A DNA stretch of 64,000 nucleotides from assembly GCA_963855995.1 (NCBI GenBank), contig OY979725.1, forward strand, positions 4,340,001 to 4,404,000. Direction: 5' to 3'. Shown one piece after another: positions 33,086 to 44,509 of this stretch. Position numbers and translations under genes: made by a program. The first letter of the stretch is position 1. Each line of letters starts with the position of its first letter. Below the pieces are notes generated by a model. That model did not search any database. It was not told where the DNA came from and saw only the letters and a list, made by a program, of their open reading frames with translations. The stretch comes from Muricea muricata. Its lineage: Eukaryota > Cnidaria > Anthozoa > Malacalcyonacea > Plexauridae.

Positions 33086-35340
33086 AGACAAATTCCAAAA
33101 CATATGGTACTTTCTTGCCCCAGGATTCTATACTAGGTAAATTGAGGGTCGTTTATTGTTCGAACTCTTGCAATGGTTCTTTCCTCAATACTTGAATTCT
33201 TTCCAGGTTATGGCCAGTTCAAGGGATCGTATAACTAAAGGTTTCGCTATATTTGAGTGATTTGCGGTAAATCGCCCAACTCTCCCTGCCGGTATGGGTT
33301 TAACTTATTTTGATTTCGTTACCGTCTCTCAGTTTGCTTTTCGATCCATTTAGTAGAGATGCTGCAAATAAATACAGACATAAAATATATCCAAAACTTA
33401 AAAGGACTTCAAAGAGAAACAGAATACAGCAAAATGCTCAAGAAAGTGCCTCCACCCACAAGAAAATCTAGCTGCTAGGTGGAATATCGAAAGATATACA
33501 TGCTTGTGGACATACAATATACATTACAATATATCTTCGGAATGTGGAAATAACACTGAAAATGTTTAATCTGCTTTGAGCAACGACAACGACAGAAGTC
33601 TCTAGATATAACTGAGTGCATGACCTGCAGGTAACGAGCAAAATGGCAATAATAGCGTTTGTAGGTATAGGTGCAATTTTCAAAATAAACTATAATCGGC
33701 TCACGAACATATGCTGACTCATATCTTGTGATCTAATAAAAAATTAACGACAGTAAGAGGACAATATAAAATAGACACCCACGGCGACAGTATGTCAAGC
33801 AGAACTTTGGCATGCATGTCTGGCGTTAAGTATTTGCGTTTATGTCGGCTCGGTGATCAGTTTAAACTGCTCAGTTTACTAAGTTTTTAAACGATAAAGA
33901 CAATCTGTCAACAAGTGATTTAGCTGACCCCGATTTACAACGAATTTGAATATTTGATCTGAAATACGTGCAGCAGCAAACAGAAATAAGAAAATATTAC
34001 AAGTGCTTATCTGAGGTAGGTTGCCAAGCCATTCATTGCACAGTTACAAAATTGTTTCCTTGGTTCTTCATAGTGTAGAGATTTGGCAAATTTTCAGGAT
34101 GCCGTTAGCTATGAATAGTCCAGTACATTTTTCTAGCATTATATATATATATAAGGAATATAAAGCTCTAAAAATCTGAAATCTTATCTAGAAATTTGAC
34201 TACGCCGCTGTCCACCGAAACTTTGTAACAAATTCTCAGTTTGCCGCCAATCGCCGAAACATAAAAATATGCATGTATCCATATGGACATCAAAACATTT
34301 CTAGTTTAAGGTACTAAAAAGTCCCTAACGACCGAAAATTAAATTAGGTCATTTCAAGTGAACACGTGTCCATTCGTTTACGGACGTCATGGCTTATAAC
34401 AATATATGTTTGTTGTGCGGTCGTATACAAAGAAATCGTTTGATATCAGATAGTATTTGCTCCTAGCATGTGTATCTTAGGCCATGTGCACACGGTCAGT
34501 GTGGTTTCCAAGGCTAAGCGTTTTCCTGAAATAAACGAGTATAGAGGGTTCGAGAGCTCTGGTACGAAAGTGTTCTCAGAATGTATTCAATTGCACCGGC
34601 ATTAGTACAAAACATTATAACAAGCCCGGTGTCCTAGCGACAAATGTTTTAAGATTCTTTGAATTATTTGAGATTGTATTTTTGAAGTCGAATAGCACTA
34701 TAAATTCTTTTTGCGAACTTCCAAGGGGTTGGTTGAAATTCGCGGAACTGGGGGGGGGGGACGAATCCGCTCTGATATAGACCGAGGGGACAATTAGCCT
34801 GAGGTTACAAATCCGCAGAGACACCGGTGATGATGGCGATGATGATAAAGGTATTTATCTAGAGACAAACTCAGCATAGCTAGTCTAAGACCCCCTTTAC
34901 ACAGTACCAGGTCTGTGTGGTCACGACTATCAAATCGAAAGGTTTGAAGACGAGTATAGCTTTCAAATTTAAGATCATATTACATAATTTAATAATATAC
35001 AAGGAAAGGTATCTCGACTGTGATTGGTCAAATTCAGTGCAGTTAATCCCGAACAGGAGTGCAAAAATCTGTAAGAACAGTGCAAAAATCTATCAAATTT
35101 GACGTAGAAAACGGGAGTGTAAATTTTCTTAACAAAACAAGCAAACATGGCAGGTGAAATTTGAGAGCAATTGCGGTCAAATTTGGCCGGTTTTTTTTAA
35201 CGAAATCTATTTTTTTAAATAAAATAAATCACAATTGGGAAGTTCGGACTACTTTACAAGTTTTTATAACGACGTTATCAAATTTAATGTTTTTAAAGGA
35301 AAAAGTGAAGGGGAGCGATCGCGATATAAGTACAGTTGTA
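33086..35340. other. intergenic, mostly featureless
   Basis: No coding homology was recognised. It contains an (AT)n run near 34141 and a poly(G) run near 34750. The segment about 34955-35185 is repeat R4, a reverse-complement relative of 45010-45235. Confidence 0.4.
34955..35185 (-). repeat. dispersed repeat R4, copy 1
   Basis: Read on the minus strand it shares with 45010-45235 the ordered strings CTCAAATTTCACC, GTTAAGAAAATTT, ACTCCCGTTTTC, TACAGATTTTT, ATTAACTGCACTGAA, GACCAATCACAGTC and CTTGTATATTATT. Function unknown. Confidence 0.75.
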
Positions 35341-35350
35341 TTGCGTGTGT

Positions 35351-35442
35351 TAGCCTCCTCCGCAGGCTGCCTCTCTGTGGGAGGGAAATCACTTGGCCAA
35401 GTGATTTCCCTCCCACAGAGAGGCAGCCTGCGGAGGAGGCTA
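35351..35442. mobile_element. 92-bp perfect palindrome with 9-bp TSD
   Basis: Bases 35351-35396 are the exact reverse complement of 35397-35442, with no spacer (centre ACTTGG/CCAAGT, ends TAGCCTCC/GGAGGCTA). The direct repeat TGCGTGTGT lies immediately on each side (35342-35350, 35443-35451). This is the signature of insertion of a tiny foldback element by a transposase producing about a 9-bp staggered cut. Confidence 0.9.
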
Positions 35443-35924
35443 TGCGTGTGTTACGAAGCAGTACATTAATAGCATAAAAATAGCTAAGTTAAGTTCTCCA
35501 GGCAAGGTAAACACTAGATACGTCAGTGGGAAAGATAATGGGCATATTTGGTTGCTAAGGAAAGATAAAGTAAGTAAAAATTCGTATATCTTTCACGACC
35601 TGTCAGTTATCTTTTCCATTGGGCTCACAGTATAACTAATGATACTTGGACTTGTCAATGTTTGATAAAAACAAAATACTATGTGGTCGGGTTTATTTAG
35701 ATAAAGAAAAATTCAAGTGGTGCACAACCTTTGTACTTGCACGTGCACAGGTTTGAGGCATTACTGTCAATCATTTGTAGAGGTATTTCGCGCGGTCAGC
35801 GGTCAGCAGTTACGTCTAAAAATGTAGTATTGTAAAATTGTAGGATAGTAAAAATCAAACACTGAAGTTGAGTTCATATATATAGAGATATTAAGTTTTA
35901 CTAAGGAAATCAACGAAGTAAGTT

Positions 35925-36314
35925 TAGTTGTGAACATTTTTTAAATAATATTGACGGAGCATACGACCGAGACAGTGCGACAACGCCTTAAATAAATAGA
36001 GGAAAAGAGCTGGTACGAGAGTTCAGAAATCCAAAACCTAGAACCTGATTGGCTGAGCCCACATCAGCCCACCATTCTGTTCACATGCACAAAAACTCCT
36101 ACGACCGTTAGTATAAAAGACCGCCCCAGCTGAATTCCGAGCAGTAGTTGCAGAGTAGCCGAGAAGTGAAAACTCTACTCAAACGAACAGACAGAAGCAG
36201 ACAAGACAGACCAACAAACTCAAAAGAAGAAGACGACTATTGAACTGTAGAACTAATACCTGTAAAGATCTCCTTCCTCGCGTAGAAATAAAAAACATAA
36301 TATCATAACACGTG
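35925..36314 (+). promoter_or_regulatory. probable solo LTR (left part), split by BEL/Pao insertion
   Basis: A CCAAT-like CTGATTGGCTGAGCC is followed by AGTATAAAAGACCG (about 36110), an A-rich leader and AATAAAAAA (about 36287). After the BEL/Pao insertion the text resumes at 41698 with CGTGTATTCTTGTCTCGAACA. TATA, poly(A) signal and a terminal ACA in this spacing resemble an LTR of another retroelement. The exact start could not be fixed. Confidence 0.4.
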
Positions 36315-36586
36315 TGTTGAGAATTGTTGGTAATAATGTAATTATGATAATTTATCTAATCAATCAAATCAATGCATGCGTCATAGGGAATAAGTAAGTC
36401 GAGCGATAAGAGACAAACAGTTGAATCTGGTGAGTGGGTGGTATCGAGAGTGATTATACAGTGTGATTTAAACGGTGATTTTAATAAACTATAAACTATA
36501 TTGTGAGTGTGTTGGTTCAAACTTAAGCCTCTAACGGCATTCCCAACACAAGTGGCACCTCCGACGACGGGATATTTGTGTGAAAA

Positions 36587-37618
36587 ATGGAAGGATTACT
36601 GAAGAAAATCGAGACCAAACGTATACTGATTCAAAGTACACTTAAAACCTTGAAACAGGCGCTTGATAGCCAAAACGTAAAAAGCGCTGAGCGCCAGAAC
36701 AACACGATCCGAAAGGTCGCTGACGAGATTTATGAGCTGAGGGTGAGTGTGCAAGAGAGCCGCATAGAAAAGGGAGACGACGAAAGAGAAATCAAAACGT
36801 GGACGGACAGTATAGATAATGAACTCGGGACTTGGGACAATGAAATCGCAAACGCATCAAAAACTATGATTACTAGGAAAGAACAGGAGGACGAACAAGC
36901 GAAATTGTATAAAGAGGAGATAGAAGCGAAAACTCGACAGGATTTGTTTAAAGAACAATTGGAATTCGATCAAGCAAAAATGAAACAAAGGATGGAACAT
37001 GAGTTAAAAATGGATAAAATTCGTAAGGAAAACGAGAAACAACGACAGACGAATGCGAAGCTACCGAAACTGGTGATTACAAAGTTTAACGGGACGCCAC
37101 TAGATTGGTTACGGTTCTGGAACCAATTCGAGGCCGAGATCGACAAAGCGGACGTTGCAGCGATAACGAAATTCTCCTACTTAAAAGAACTAGTGGACCC
37201 TAAAGTGCGATCAACGATTGACGGATTGCCATTTACAACCGAAGGCTACGAGCGCGCGAAGAATATATTGAAAACCAAGTACGGAGACGACAGTGAGATC
37301 GTGAACGCGTATGTACAAAATATCATGTATTTACCAGTCATACAGGGAACTAACGCCGGTAAGATCCATGATTTTTATGCTAAGTTGTTGTTTAACGTAC
37401 AATCGTTAGAAACTTTGGGAAAATTGAGGGAAGTAAACGGGTATGACCGCATGTGCCTAGATAAATTAGAAGGTATAAGGGGAGACTTAGTCAGAACAGA
37501 TGACGATTGGCGCCAGTGGGATTTTCCTAAGTTAAAGCGCAGCCAAAAAAGAAAGAAATACGGCGCGTTGAAATGTTGTTTGGCACTTCAACTAAATTGG
37601 TTGGAATTTACAATCTGA
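36587..37618 (+). CDS. BEL/Pao gag (truncated, DUF1759-like)
   Basis: The frame opens with MEGLLKKIETKRILIQSTLK, a charged coiled-coil region to about residue 160, then the gag-like domain beginning LPKLVITKFNGTPLDWLRFW. LDKLEGIRGDLVRTDDDW near residue 310 marks the point where related elements lead into a CCHC zinc-knuckle region. Here the frame instead runs into a short out-of-frame tail and stops. The zinc knuckles are absent, so RNA packaging by this copy alone is doubtful. Confidence 0.9.
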   Translation: MEGLLKKIETKRILIQSTLKTLKQALDSQNVKSAERQNNTIRKVADEIYELRVSVQESRIEKGDDEREIKTWTDSIDNELGTWDNEIANASKTMITRKEQEDEQAKLYKEEIEAKTRQDLFKEQLEFDQAKMKQRMEHELKMDKIRKENEKQRQTNAKLPKLVITKFNGTPLDWLRFWNQFEAEIDKADVAAITKFSYLKELVDPKVRSTIDGLPFTTEGYERAKNILKTKYGDDSEIVNAYVQNIMYLPVIQGTNAGKIHDFYAKLLFNVQSLETLGKLREVNGYDRMCLDKLEGIRGDLVRTDDDWRQWDFPKLKRSQKRKKYGALKCCLALQLNWLEFTI

Positions 37619-38403
37619 GATTAAACGATCTCTTGACGCTTGATAATCCCAAGTACAAGGAGATTATCGCTAATTATTCACATCTTGATGGAATAATTAT
37701 GCAAGACGAAGACGAAAAGGAACGTCTGCCTGTGCATCTAATCTTGGGGGCTGGGGACTACTCGAAAATTAAAACTGCCTCAAAACCAAGAATAGGATCC
37801 CCTGGTGAGCCTGTCGCAGAGCTCACAAAATTCGGCTGGACTATCATGTCTCCTGGTGAAGAAGTAAACCTTAACAATATGCTCCTCACGCAAGTACATC
37901 GCGATGACTACGAACAGTTATGTCGACTAGACGTTCTAGGCTTGCATGATAACGCGACCGGTGATCAACAAAACGTTTACAGTGAGTTTAAAGAGCAATT
38001 ATCGCAAAGCAAAGAGGGCTGGTACGAGACAAGTTTGCCGTGGAAGGGAAACCACCCACCCCTCCCTAGCAACAAAACTGGCAGTCTAAAACGCTTAGAC
38101 AATTTAGTTAGAAAATTAGAGAAACAGGACATTATCGAACAGTATGATAAAATCATAAAAGATCAAATCGACGAAGGCATAGTGGAAAAGGCTGAAAGAG
38201 ACGCAGAACATAAAGAGTTTTACCTACCTCATAAGGCAGTGATAAGAGAGTCAGCCGAGACAACGAAACTTAGAATCGTCTACGATGCGTCTGCGCGTCA
38301 AGATGAAAGCAGCCCTTCACTGAACGAATGTCTTGAAACGGGACCCCCCCCCTGCAGAATCACCTGTGGCGAGTACTGGTTCGTGGGAGATTTCACCCGG
38401 TAG
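37573..38403 (+). pseudogene. BEL/Pao protease end and start of RT
   Basis: It overlaps the gag frame by 46 bases in another frame. It picks up in the distal part of the DUF1758-like retropepsin (LPVHLILGAGDYSKIKTA, AELTKFGWTIMSPGEE), without the catalytic Asp-Ser-Gly segment. It continues into the start of the Pao reverse transcriptase (LPHKAVIRESAETTKLRIVY, DASARQDESSPSLNECLETG). The frame is lost at a run of nine C at 38344-38352, consistent with a homopolymer indel. The gag-protease join is a deletion. Confidence 0.85.
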
Positions 38404-38417
38404 CCCTAGCTGGTGAC

Positions 38418-41273
38418 TTGAAACAAGCATTCCTGCAAGTCCGAATACGTGAAGAAGATCGTGACGTCATGCGATTCCATTGGTTCAAAGATCTAAAGAC
38501 TAAAGAGATAATGACACTCCGGTTTACGAGAGCCTTGTTCGGGTTGTCTCCCTCCCCTTTCCTCCTTGGTGGTGTGATCCAGCAACATCTAGATAAACAT
38601 CAACAACAGCACCCAGACGTGGTCGAAGAAATCAGAAAAAGTCTGTACATCGATGACTTGGTCAGCGGTGGAGAGACCGTCGAAAAGGTACAACAACTAA
38701 AGAAAACTTCCACGGAGATTTTTAATGACGCAACGTTTCAATTACATAAGTGGCATTCTAATGCCCCTGTGCTGGAAAGTGAAGAAACCCAGCTGTCATC
38801 GTCAGCAGAGGACACGTTTGCAAAGCAACAGTTAGGGGTTTCTTCTGGCCAGACTACGCTGCTCGGTCTGTCCTGGGATAAAGAACGTGACGTCATCAAG
38901 ATAGAGATACCTTCTGGTAAAGCAGAGCCAACGAAGCGAGGGATTCTCGGCAAGATCGCAAAAATTTATGATCCTCTCGGGCTGATTTCACCTCTGACTC
39001 TACACGGGAAATTCCTCTATCGAGACTGTTGTGACGCGAAGCTGCCATGGGACGCCAATCTGCCGCCTGATATGCAAACCAGATGGTCGGTCTGGGAACA
39101 AAACCTGCCAGATCACGTGAGTGCACCAAGAAGTTTGGTGAAATACCAAGAGCCAATTGAAGAGATCGATCTGCATACCTTCGGAGACGCGAGCGGACAA
39201 GGAGTAGCAGCGACGGTTGTAGCAGTCGTGCGGCAAAGCAGTGGTATATCGAAGGGCCTAGTCGCCTCCAAATCGCGGTTGGCCAAGAAAAACCTAACCA
39301 TACCTCGTTTGGAGTTAGTGTCTGCCCACATGGCAAGCAACCTGGTTGATAATGTCCGACAAGCGTTAGAAGGTTTTCCTATTAAGCAAGTATTTGGCTG
39401 GCTGGATAGCACGGTGGCTCTTCATTGGATACGTGGAAGCGGTGAGTTCAAGCAGTTCGTGGGAAATCGCGTGCGTAAGATCCGAGAAAAGGGCTATATC
39501 AAGTGGAGACATGTACCTAGCCAAGACAACCCAGCTGATCTCGGAAGTAGAGGAGGATACGTTGATAGCGCAAATTCTCTGTGGTGGAAAGGTCCAGATT
39601 GGTTAGTAAGTGAGGAAAACTGGCCAACAGAGATCGTGACGGGCCCCAGCAAAGAGAGCTTAGCAGAAACCAAACCGGTGCGAGAGATTTTTAACGTTGC
39701 CAACATCTCACAGCCTGATGTGTTCGATCAATTATTGAAGAAGTGGAAATTTTGGAAAACTCTCAGAATTTGCGCATGGATTTCGCGGTTCATTCGCAAC
39801 GTTGGCAAACGCAATGACAGCAGAAAAGGTCCGTTATCGACTGCAGAGATCCAAGAACGAGAAACGTGGTGGATAAAGAGAGTCCAAGCTCGAAACCAAG
39901 ATTCACCGAAATTCGAAGAAGACCGGGCGAGATTAAACCTCAGGCTGACTAGTGGCATCCTTAAATGCCATGGAAGAATACAAGGAGACCTCCCAATCTA
40001 CCTGCCAGACAACGACGTGTACACAGAGAAGCTGGTGGAACAATCTCACAACGAAACCCTCCATGGGGGAGTAAGCCTAACAATGTCAAAAGTGCGTGAA
40101 ATCTACTGGATTCCGAGATTGAGAAGATTAGCTAAGAGAGTATTAAAGCGATGTTTCGGCTGTAGAAGATTCCAGGCTATACCTTTTCCAAACCCACAAC
40201 CCGGAAAATTACCGAAAGATCGAACTGAAGGAGACCTACCTTTCCAAGTCATAGGAGTCGATTACGCTGGTCCAATCAGATACCGGAAACAAGGAAAGAA
40301 AGAATCCAAAGCCTACATAATCGTATATGCATGCTCGCTGACCCGCGCGCTGTATCTCGAGTTAACAAAGACGTTGAGTACGGAAGAGTTCCTAACAACG
40401 TTCAAAAGATTCATTGCAAGAAAAGGAAGGCCCAAGAAAGTTTACTCAGATAACGCTAAGACATTTGCCGCCGGAGCAAAGTGGTTGAAACGAGTTATGG
40501 ATGATGAAAGGTTCAATGATTTTCTCGCAAGGATGTCGATCACGTGGCAGTTTAACCTGAGTCGGGCCCCTTGGTGGGGCGGTCAGTATGAGAGGTTGAT
40601 CGGAGTCGTGAAACAAGCATTATACAAAACAATCGGAAACGGATTCTTATCCTGGACGGAACTGGAAAATGTCATTCTGGATGTCGAAGTAACGTTAAAC
40701 AATCGGCCTCTTAGCTACGTGGAAGATGACGACATACAGCTACCCATCCTCACACCAAATTCCTTACAGTTCTGTCAACCAAACATCTTACCAGAGCTGC
40801 AGGATCATCATGTTGAAAATCCTGATCTCCGCAAGAGAGCAAAACACATCCAGAGATGTAAAGTTGCCTTGTGGAAGAGGTGGTCTTCCGAATACCTGAA
40901 AGCTCTACGAGAACGACATAACATGAAGCATGGGAACAAAGTCTTAAGTTTAAAGATCGGCGACGTAGTTATCGTGAGAGGAGAAGAAAAGAACCGGGGA
41001 AAATGGAAAATCGGGATTGTGGATCGGCTTATTATCGGTAAGGACGGTGTCGTGCGAGGGGCGCAGCTTCGAGTTGGAGCAGAACGTACGTTAGAACGCG
41101 CAGTTCAACATTTATATCCAATGGAACTTTCCTGTGATACAGCTACGAAGACATCGGATTCACGATCAAAGACAACGCAACTGAATGCTGACGTCCCAGA
41201 ATTCCGACCAAAGAGGAATGCTGCTGCAGTAGCCGATTGTCGCATTCAAGATATAGCTGAACAAGATTCTTGA
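38418..41273 (+). CDS. BEL/Pao RT-RNase H-integrase polyprotein segment
   Basis: An open frame of 951 codons. Reverse transcriptase remainder: LKQAFLQVRIREEDRDVMRF, LFGLSPSPFLLGG and the catalytic SLYIDDLVSGGETVE. RNase H: HTFGDASGQGVAATVVA and a DPADLGSRGG-type end. H2C2 integrase zinc finger: ETLHGGVSLTMSKVREIYW with the CFGC pair. Integrase core: QVIGVDYAGPIRY, VYSDNAKTF and the glutamate in GGQYERLIGVVKQ. A C-terminal DUF5641-like domain (GDVVIVRGEEKNRGKWKIGI) ends the frame. These domains look intact, but expression depends on the broken upstream frames. Confidence 0.93.
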   Translation: MKQAFLQVRIREEDRDVMRFHWFKDLKTKEIMTLRFTRALFGLSPSPFLLGGVIQQHLDKHQQQHPDVVEEIRKSLYIDDLVSGGETVEKVQQLKKTSTEIFNDATFQLHKWHSNAPVLESEETQLSSSAEDTFAKQQLGVSSGQTTLLGLSWDKERDVIKIEIPSGKAEPTKRGILGKIAKIYDPLGLISPLTLHGKFLYRDCCDAKLPWDANLPPDMQTRWSVWEQNLPDHVSAPRSLVKYQEPIEEIDLHTFGDASGQGVAATVVAVVRQSSGISKGLVASKSRLAKKNLTIPRLELVSAHMASNLVDNVRQALEGFPIKQVFGWLDSTVALHWIRGSGEFKQFVGNRVRKIREKGYIKWRHVPSQDNPADLGSRGGYVDSANSLWWKGPDWLVSEENWPTEIVTGPSKESLAETKPVREIFNVANISQPDVFDQLLKKWKFWKTLRICAWISRFIRNVGKRNDSRKGPLSTAEIQERETWWIKRVQARNQDSPKFEEDRARLNLRLTSGILKCHGRIQGDLPIYLPDNDVYTEKLVEQSHNETLHGGVSLTMSKVREIYWIPRLRRLAKRVLKRCFGCRRFQAIPFPNPQPGKLPKDRTEGDLPFQVIGVDYAGPIRYRKQGKKESKAYIIVYACSLTRALYLELTKTLSTEEFLTTFKRFIARKGRPKKVYSDNAKTFAAGAKWLKRVMDDERFNDFLARMSITWQFNLSRAPWWGGQYERLIGVVKQALYKTIGNGFLSWTELENVILDVEVTLNNRPLSYVEDDDIQLPILTPNSLQFCQPNILPELQDHHVENPDLRKRAKHIQRCKVALWKRWSSEYLKALRERHNMKHGNKVLSLKIGDVVIVRGEEKNRGKWKIGIVDRLIIGKDGVVRGAQLRVGAERTLERAVQHLYPMELSCDTATKTSDSRSKTTQLNADVPEFRPKRNAAAVADCRIQDIAEQDS

Positions 41274-41850
41274 ACATTCAGATAAGCAAAACTTTAAACT
41301 TTTCATATCGTAAATAATCAGTATAAACAATATAGTGGACAATCTGGAAATATAACCTTTGTGTTTGTTTATTATATACGGACAGTTACGTAACATTTAT
41401 TCATTTAAGTAAACGAGACATAATCTTTATATTCGTCTCCTTCAGAAACGAATAGGGGGAGAGTGTTGAGAATTGTTGGTAATAATGTAATTATGATAAT
41501 TTATCTAATCAATCAAATCAATGCATGCGTCATAGGGAATAAGTAAGTCGAGCGATAAGAGACAAACAGTTGAATCTGGTGAGTGGGTGGTATCGAGAGT
41601 GATTATACAGTGTGATTTAAACGGTGATTTTAATAAACTATAAACTATATTGTGAGTGTGTTGGTTCAAACTTAAGCCTCTAACGGCATTCCCAACAACG
41701 TGTATTCTTGTCTCGAACATTTCCTTTTATATTATTAACAAGACGCTCACTCGAGCGTAAAGTTGCTGGGGCTTTTCAACTGATACAATAAGGGCTGATC
41801 AGTGCAACGAGAGCCCAGTTACGATCAGAGCGACATCAAAATTGGTAATG

Positions 41851-42200
41851 GCTTTATAGGATACCCTAAAGGTCGAAATATCGAGAGAGCACTGGGACCG
41901 AGTTGCCCCTGTGTTTTGTGTAGTTCTCACTCACTGGGACTGTATCTACTTAGCTTCACCAAATTTAGCTAAAACGCAAGCCCGAAGGGAGAGTAATGAT
42001 TGTCGTGCTACGCGCTCCCTCTTAGCTAAATTTGGTGAAGTAGATACAGTCCCAGGCAGTGAGTGAGAAATGTGACAACCCAAGAATGGCTAGATATTGA
42101 TAGTTATTATATGTATGGGGATACACAAAATACAGGGGCAACTCGGTCCCAGTGCTCTCTCGACATTTCGACCTTTAGGGTATCCTATAAATCCATGACC
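41851..42200. repeat. foldback element, ~350 bp
   Basis: The left arm (TTTATAGGATACCCTAAAGG, then TCGAGAGAGCACTGGGACCG) is mirrored on the right (CGGTCCCAGTGCTCTCTCGA, then CCTTTAGGGTATCCTATAAA). An inner pair, CACTGGGACTGTATCTACTT/AAGTAGATACAGTCCCAG, closes a second stem. No coding capacity. Confidence 0.85.
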
Positions 42201-44217
42201 CATCAAAATCTGCTATTTAAAAAATTAAAATATCTTTGTAAAGTACGTTTTTTGCTCAGGGGGGATTAAAAATGCTTCTTAAATTCTAAAACACCGAATA
42301 TTACTATTTAACAATTAGTCGCCGAAGGCGAGGTGATTACAAGCCTATATTCACTGAGCCGAAGGGGAAGTTTCCAGGTGTAATAATAATCAACACAACT
42401 CTGTAAAAATTTAAAAAACCCCAAAAAAGCCATTTCAGCCATTTTTGAAAGCAGATTGAAAAAAAAGCCAGAGTCACTGGCCAGTGAGTGACTATAACTT
42501 CAGAGACAATGAATCTTGACGGATCAGATTGCAGGAAAATCAATAGTCACCTGGAAATTTATTCTAATAATTATGAGAGTTTTGTCAATTTTTATGCACT
42601 AGTGGTTTCAGCTTAGTGATAGGGCATTCAAATTCTAACAATAGCTGATTTCAATAGTTTGGGATTTTTTTGGGACACCCTGTATAAATCCTCATAATAT
42701 ATATCTGACAAATGTCAGAAGAATAAGGCAAGTTTATTTATATGAACTTAAGTAATTTTTTGTTGCACTCAGTAAAATAAATTGTTGATTAACAAAAAAT
42801 GAATTTTTGCTGTTTTAGACCTTCAAACAGCCAGGAACAACTGTGAAAAATGCAATAGGGCTGCAGGCTCACTGTTCGATTCCTGCCAGGGAACCTAATG
42901 TTGTATTTTTTGCAATTGTTCCCAGCCAATTAAGGTTAACAATGTTTTTTAAGTCATTTATCTAATATCAACCTGGCATTCAAGTTTATTTACAGTATTA
43001 AAAATCTCTATATATTTATATTATCTTGCAATCTCTGGACAAGAACAATACAAATTTACTATTGAAACATGTAAATGTGGAACTATATTTTGTTGGAATA
43101 TATTGCTGTCCATGTATACACTTAAAGTTCCTTGTAGTTTTGCAATAAATATTAAAAGTTATTTGGTTTACTTGTGAATTTCAAATTCGTTGAAGTTTTA
43201 CAGTATGCATGTAGTACAAATGAGGACTGGCGTATTTAACAAATTGTTACAGGGTCATTTCTGGCTCTAAATTAACAAAATAAATGTTTGATGACGGTTC
43301 CAAGAACAGCTGTTGCTGCCAAGGTTGCATAACTGCCAACTGTCATGCTGATTTCATCATGCTTGGCTTAAAAAATGACTTTTGTGAAAGAAAAAATGTC
43401 AGATTGGATGATGAATTTCAATTTTTACATTTGACCACTGGGTCCTGAAACACCCAACACTTGTGTGGACTTACAACCCCATATACCATTTGACTGAAAA
43501 ATGTGGAATGAAAAATTTTGAACTGTGCTTTATGTAGTCTGGCAATTGAATTTTACTAAATATAACATAACAGAAGTGTAAGGTCCCACCGAGTACAATT
43601 GTTTGGTGGAATAAAATGTTTTGATAATTTATGGCCAAAGTCATCTGGCATTTAGACAGTGTAAATGAGTAAAGTTTGTAGGGATGGTCACAGCACAATG
43701 ACTTAACAGGTTAAAATAGCAATTTCACATATATAACTTATTTTGCAGTCACAGGTCAAGATGTAGGGGTTACAAGGCATGGCCAAGTATTATGCAAACA
43801 TAATATGCAACATAATATCATAATAAACATAGATAGTTCAGGATTTACTTTTTGTCATAGCAATTGTTCAGTTACTGGTAGTGATTTTTGACAAAAGAAC
43901 TGGCAACTATCTCATGCTGGAGCCAAATATATCATCATATGACTGAAATCATATAGAAGTTCAAGTCCAGTATTAAAGATTCATAAAGTTTAGACCAGCC
44001 TCGTATTAACATAAAATTTTGACTTATACCTGTTTTAAATCTATGCAAACAATAATGTAGTTGCAACTCTCACAAGGTAAAAATCTTTTATGTAAAACTT
44101 TATTACAAGAACATGGGAGTTTTAAAATGTATTAACAGTTCAGTTGTAACTAGAATACGAAAATACTAGTGTAAGGCTGCATGTCTGACCTATGTAATTT
44201 AACATTTAATTATATAA
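42201..44217. other. intergenic, nothing recognised
   Basis: Low-complexity AT-rich DNA. A TTAACAATTAG motif near 42308 recurs at 44525 and 60401. I found no coding homology. Confidence 0.4.
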
Positions 44218-44379
44218 TTAAGAATCCACCTCGAATTCAATCCACTCCTCGATAGTTAAACTTCGCCATAATTCTGTATATTCTTGATGGATTTCTTTCA
44301 AAAAGCCCCCAAAAGAAGAAGCGCGATTTAACGAACAACTTGAGTATACTTTATGGACTTTCGAAGACTTTGATGCCAT
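44218..44379 (-). CDS. hypothetical 53-residue ORF
   Basis: A small open frame starting MASKSSKVHKVYSSCSLNRA, with SFGGFLKEIHQEYTELWRSL in the middle and ending EEWIEFEVDS before TAA. Its composition looks protein-like, but I recognise no family and it is surrounded by foldback repeats. It may be a transposon fragment or chance. Confidence 0.25.
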   Translation of the reverse strand: MASKSSKVHKVYSSCSLNRASSFGGFLKEIHQEYTELWRSLTIEEWIEFEVDS

Positions 44380-44509
44380 TAATTTGCGAAATTTTGTGCG
44401 GGTGACCTCTATATATAGAGATCAGTGGGTTTTTTGCATTTTGTAGAGATCATTTTTTGGAGAAGGAGATAGAAGAAAATTTCACCCGAAACCTATAGTT
44501 GCTGAGCAC

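Larger units (their letters stand above)
36315..41697 (+). mobile_element. young BEL/Pao element, identical LTRs, defective interior
   Basis: The 234-bp LTRs at 36315-36548 and 41464-41697 are identical base for base on reading, begin TGTTG and end CAACA. The 5-bp target duplication ACGTG lies at 36310-36314 and 41698-41702. A candidate primer-binding site starts TGGCACCTCC at 36553, and a polypurine tract GGGGGAGAG precedes the right LTR. The interior encodes gag and pol pieces but has lost the zinc knuckles and protease active site, and carries a frameshift. Identical LTRs imply recent insertion, so mobilisation was probably in trans or just before the damage. Confidence 0.95.

Noticed and set aside
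38738..39958. Several minus-strand ORFs opposite the BEL/Pao pol frame
   Set aside because: They are shadows of the coding strand without any family resemblance.
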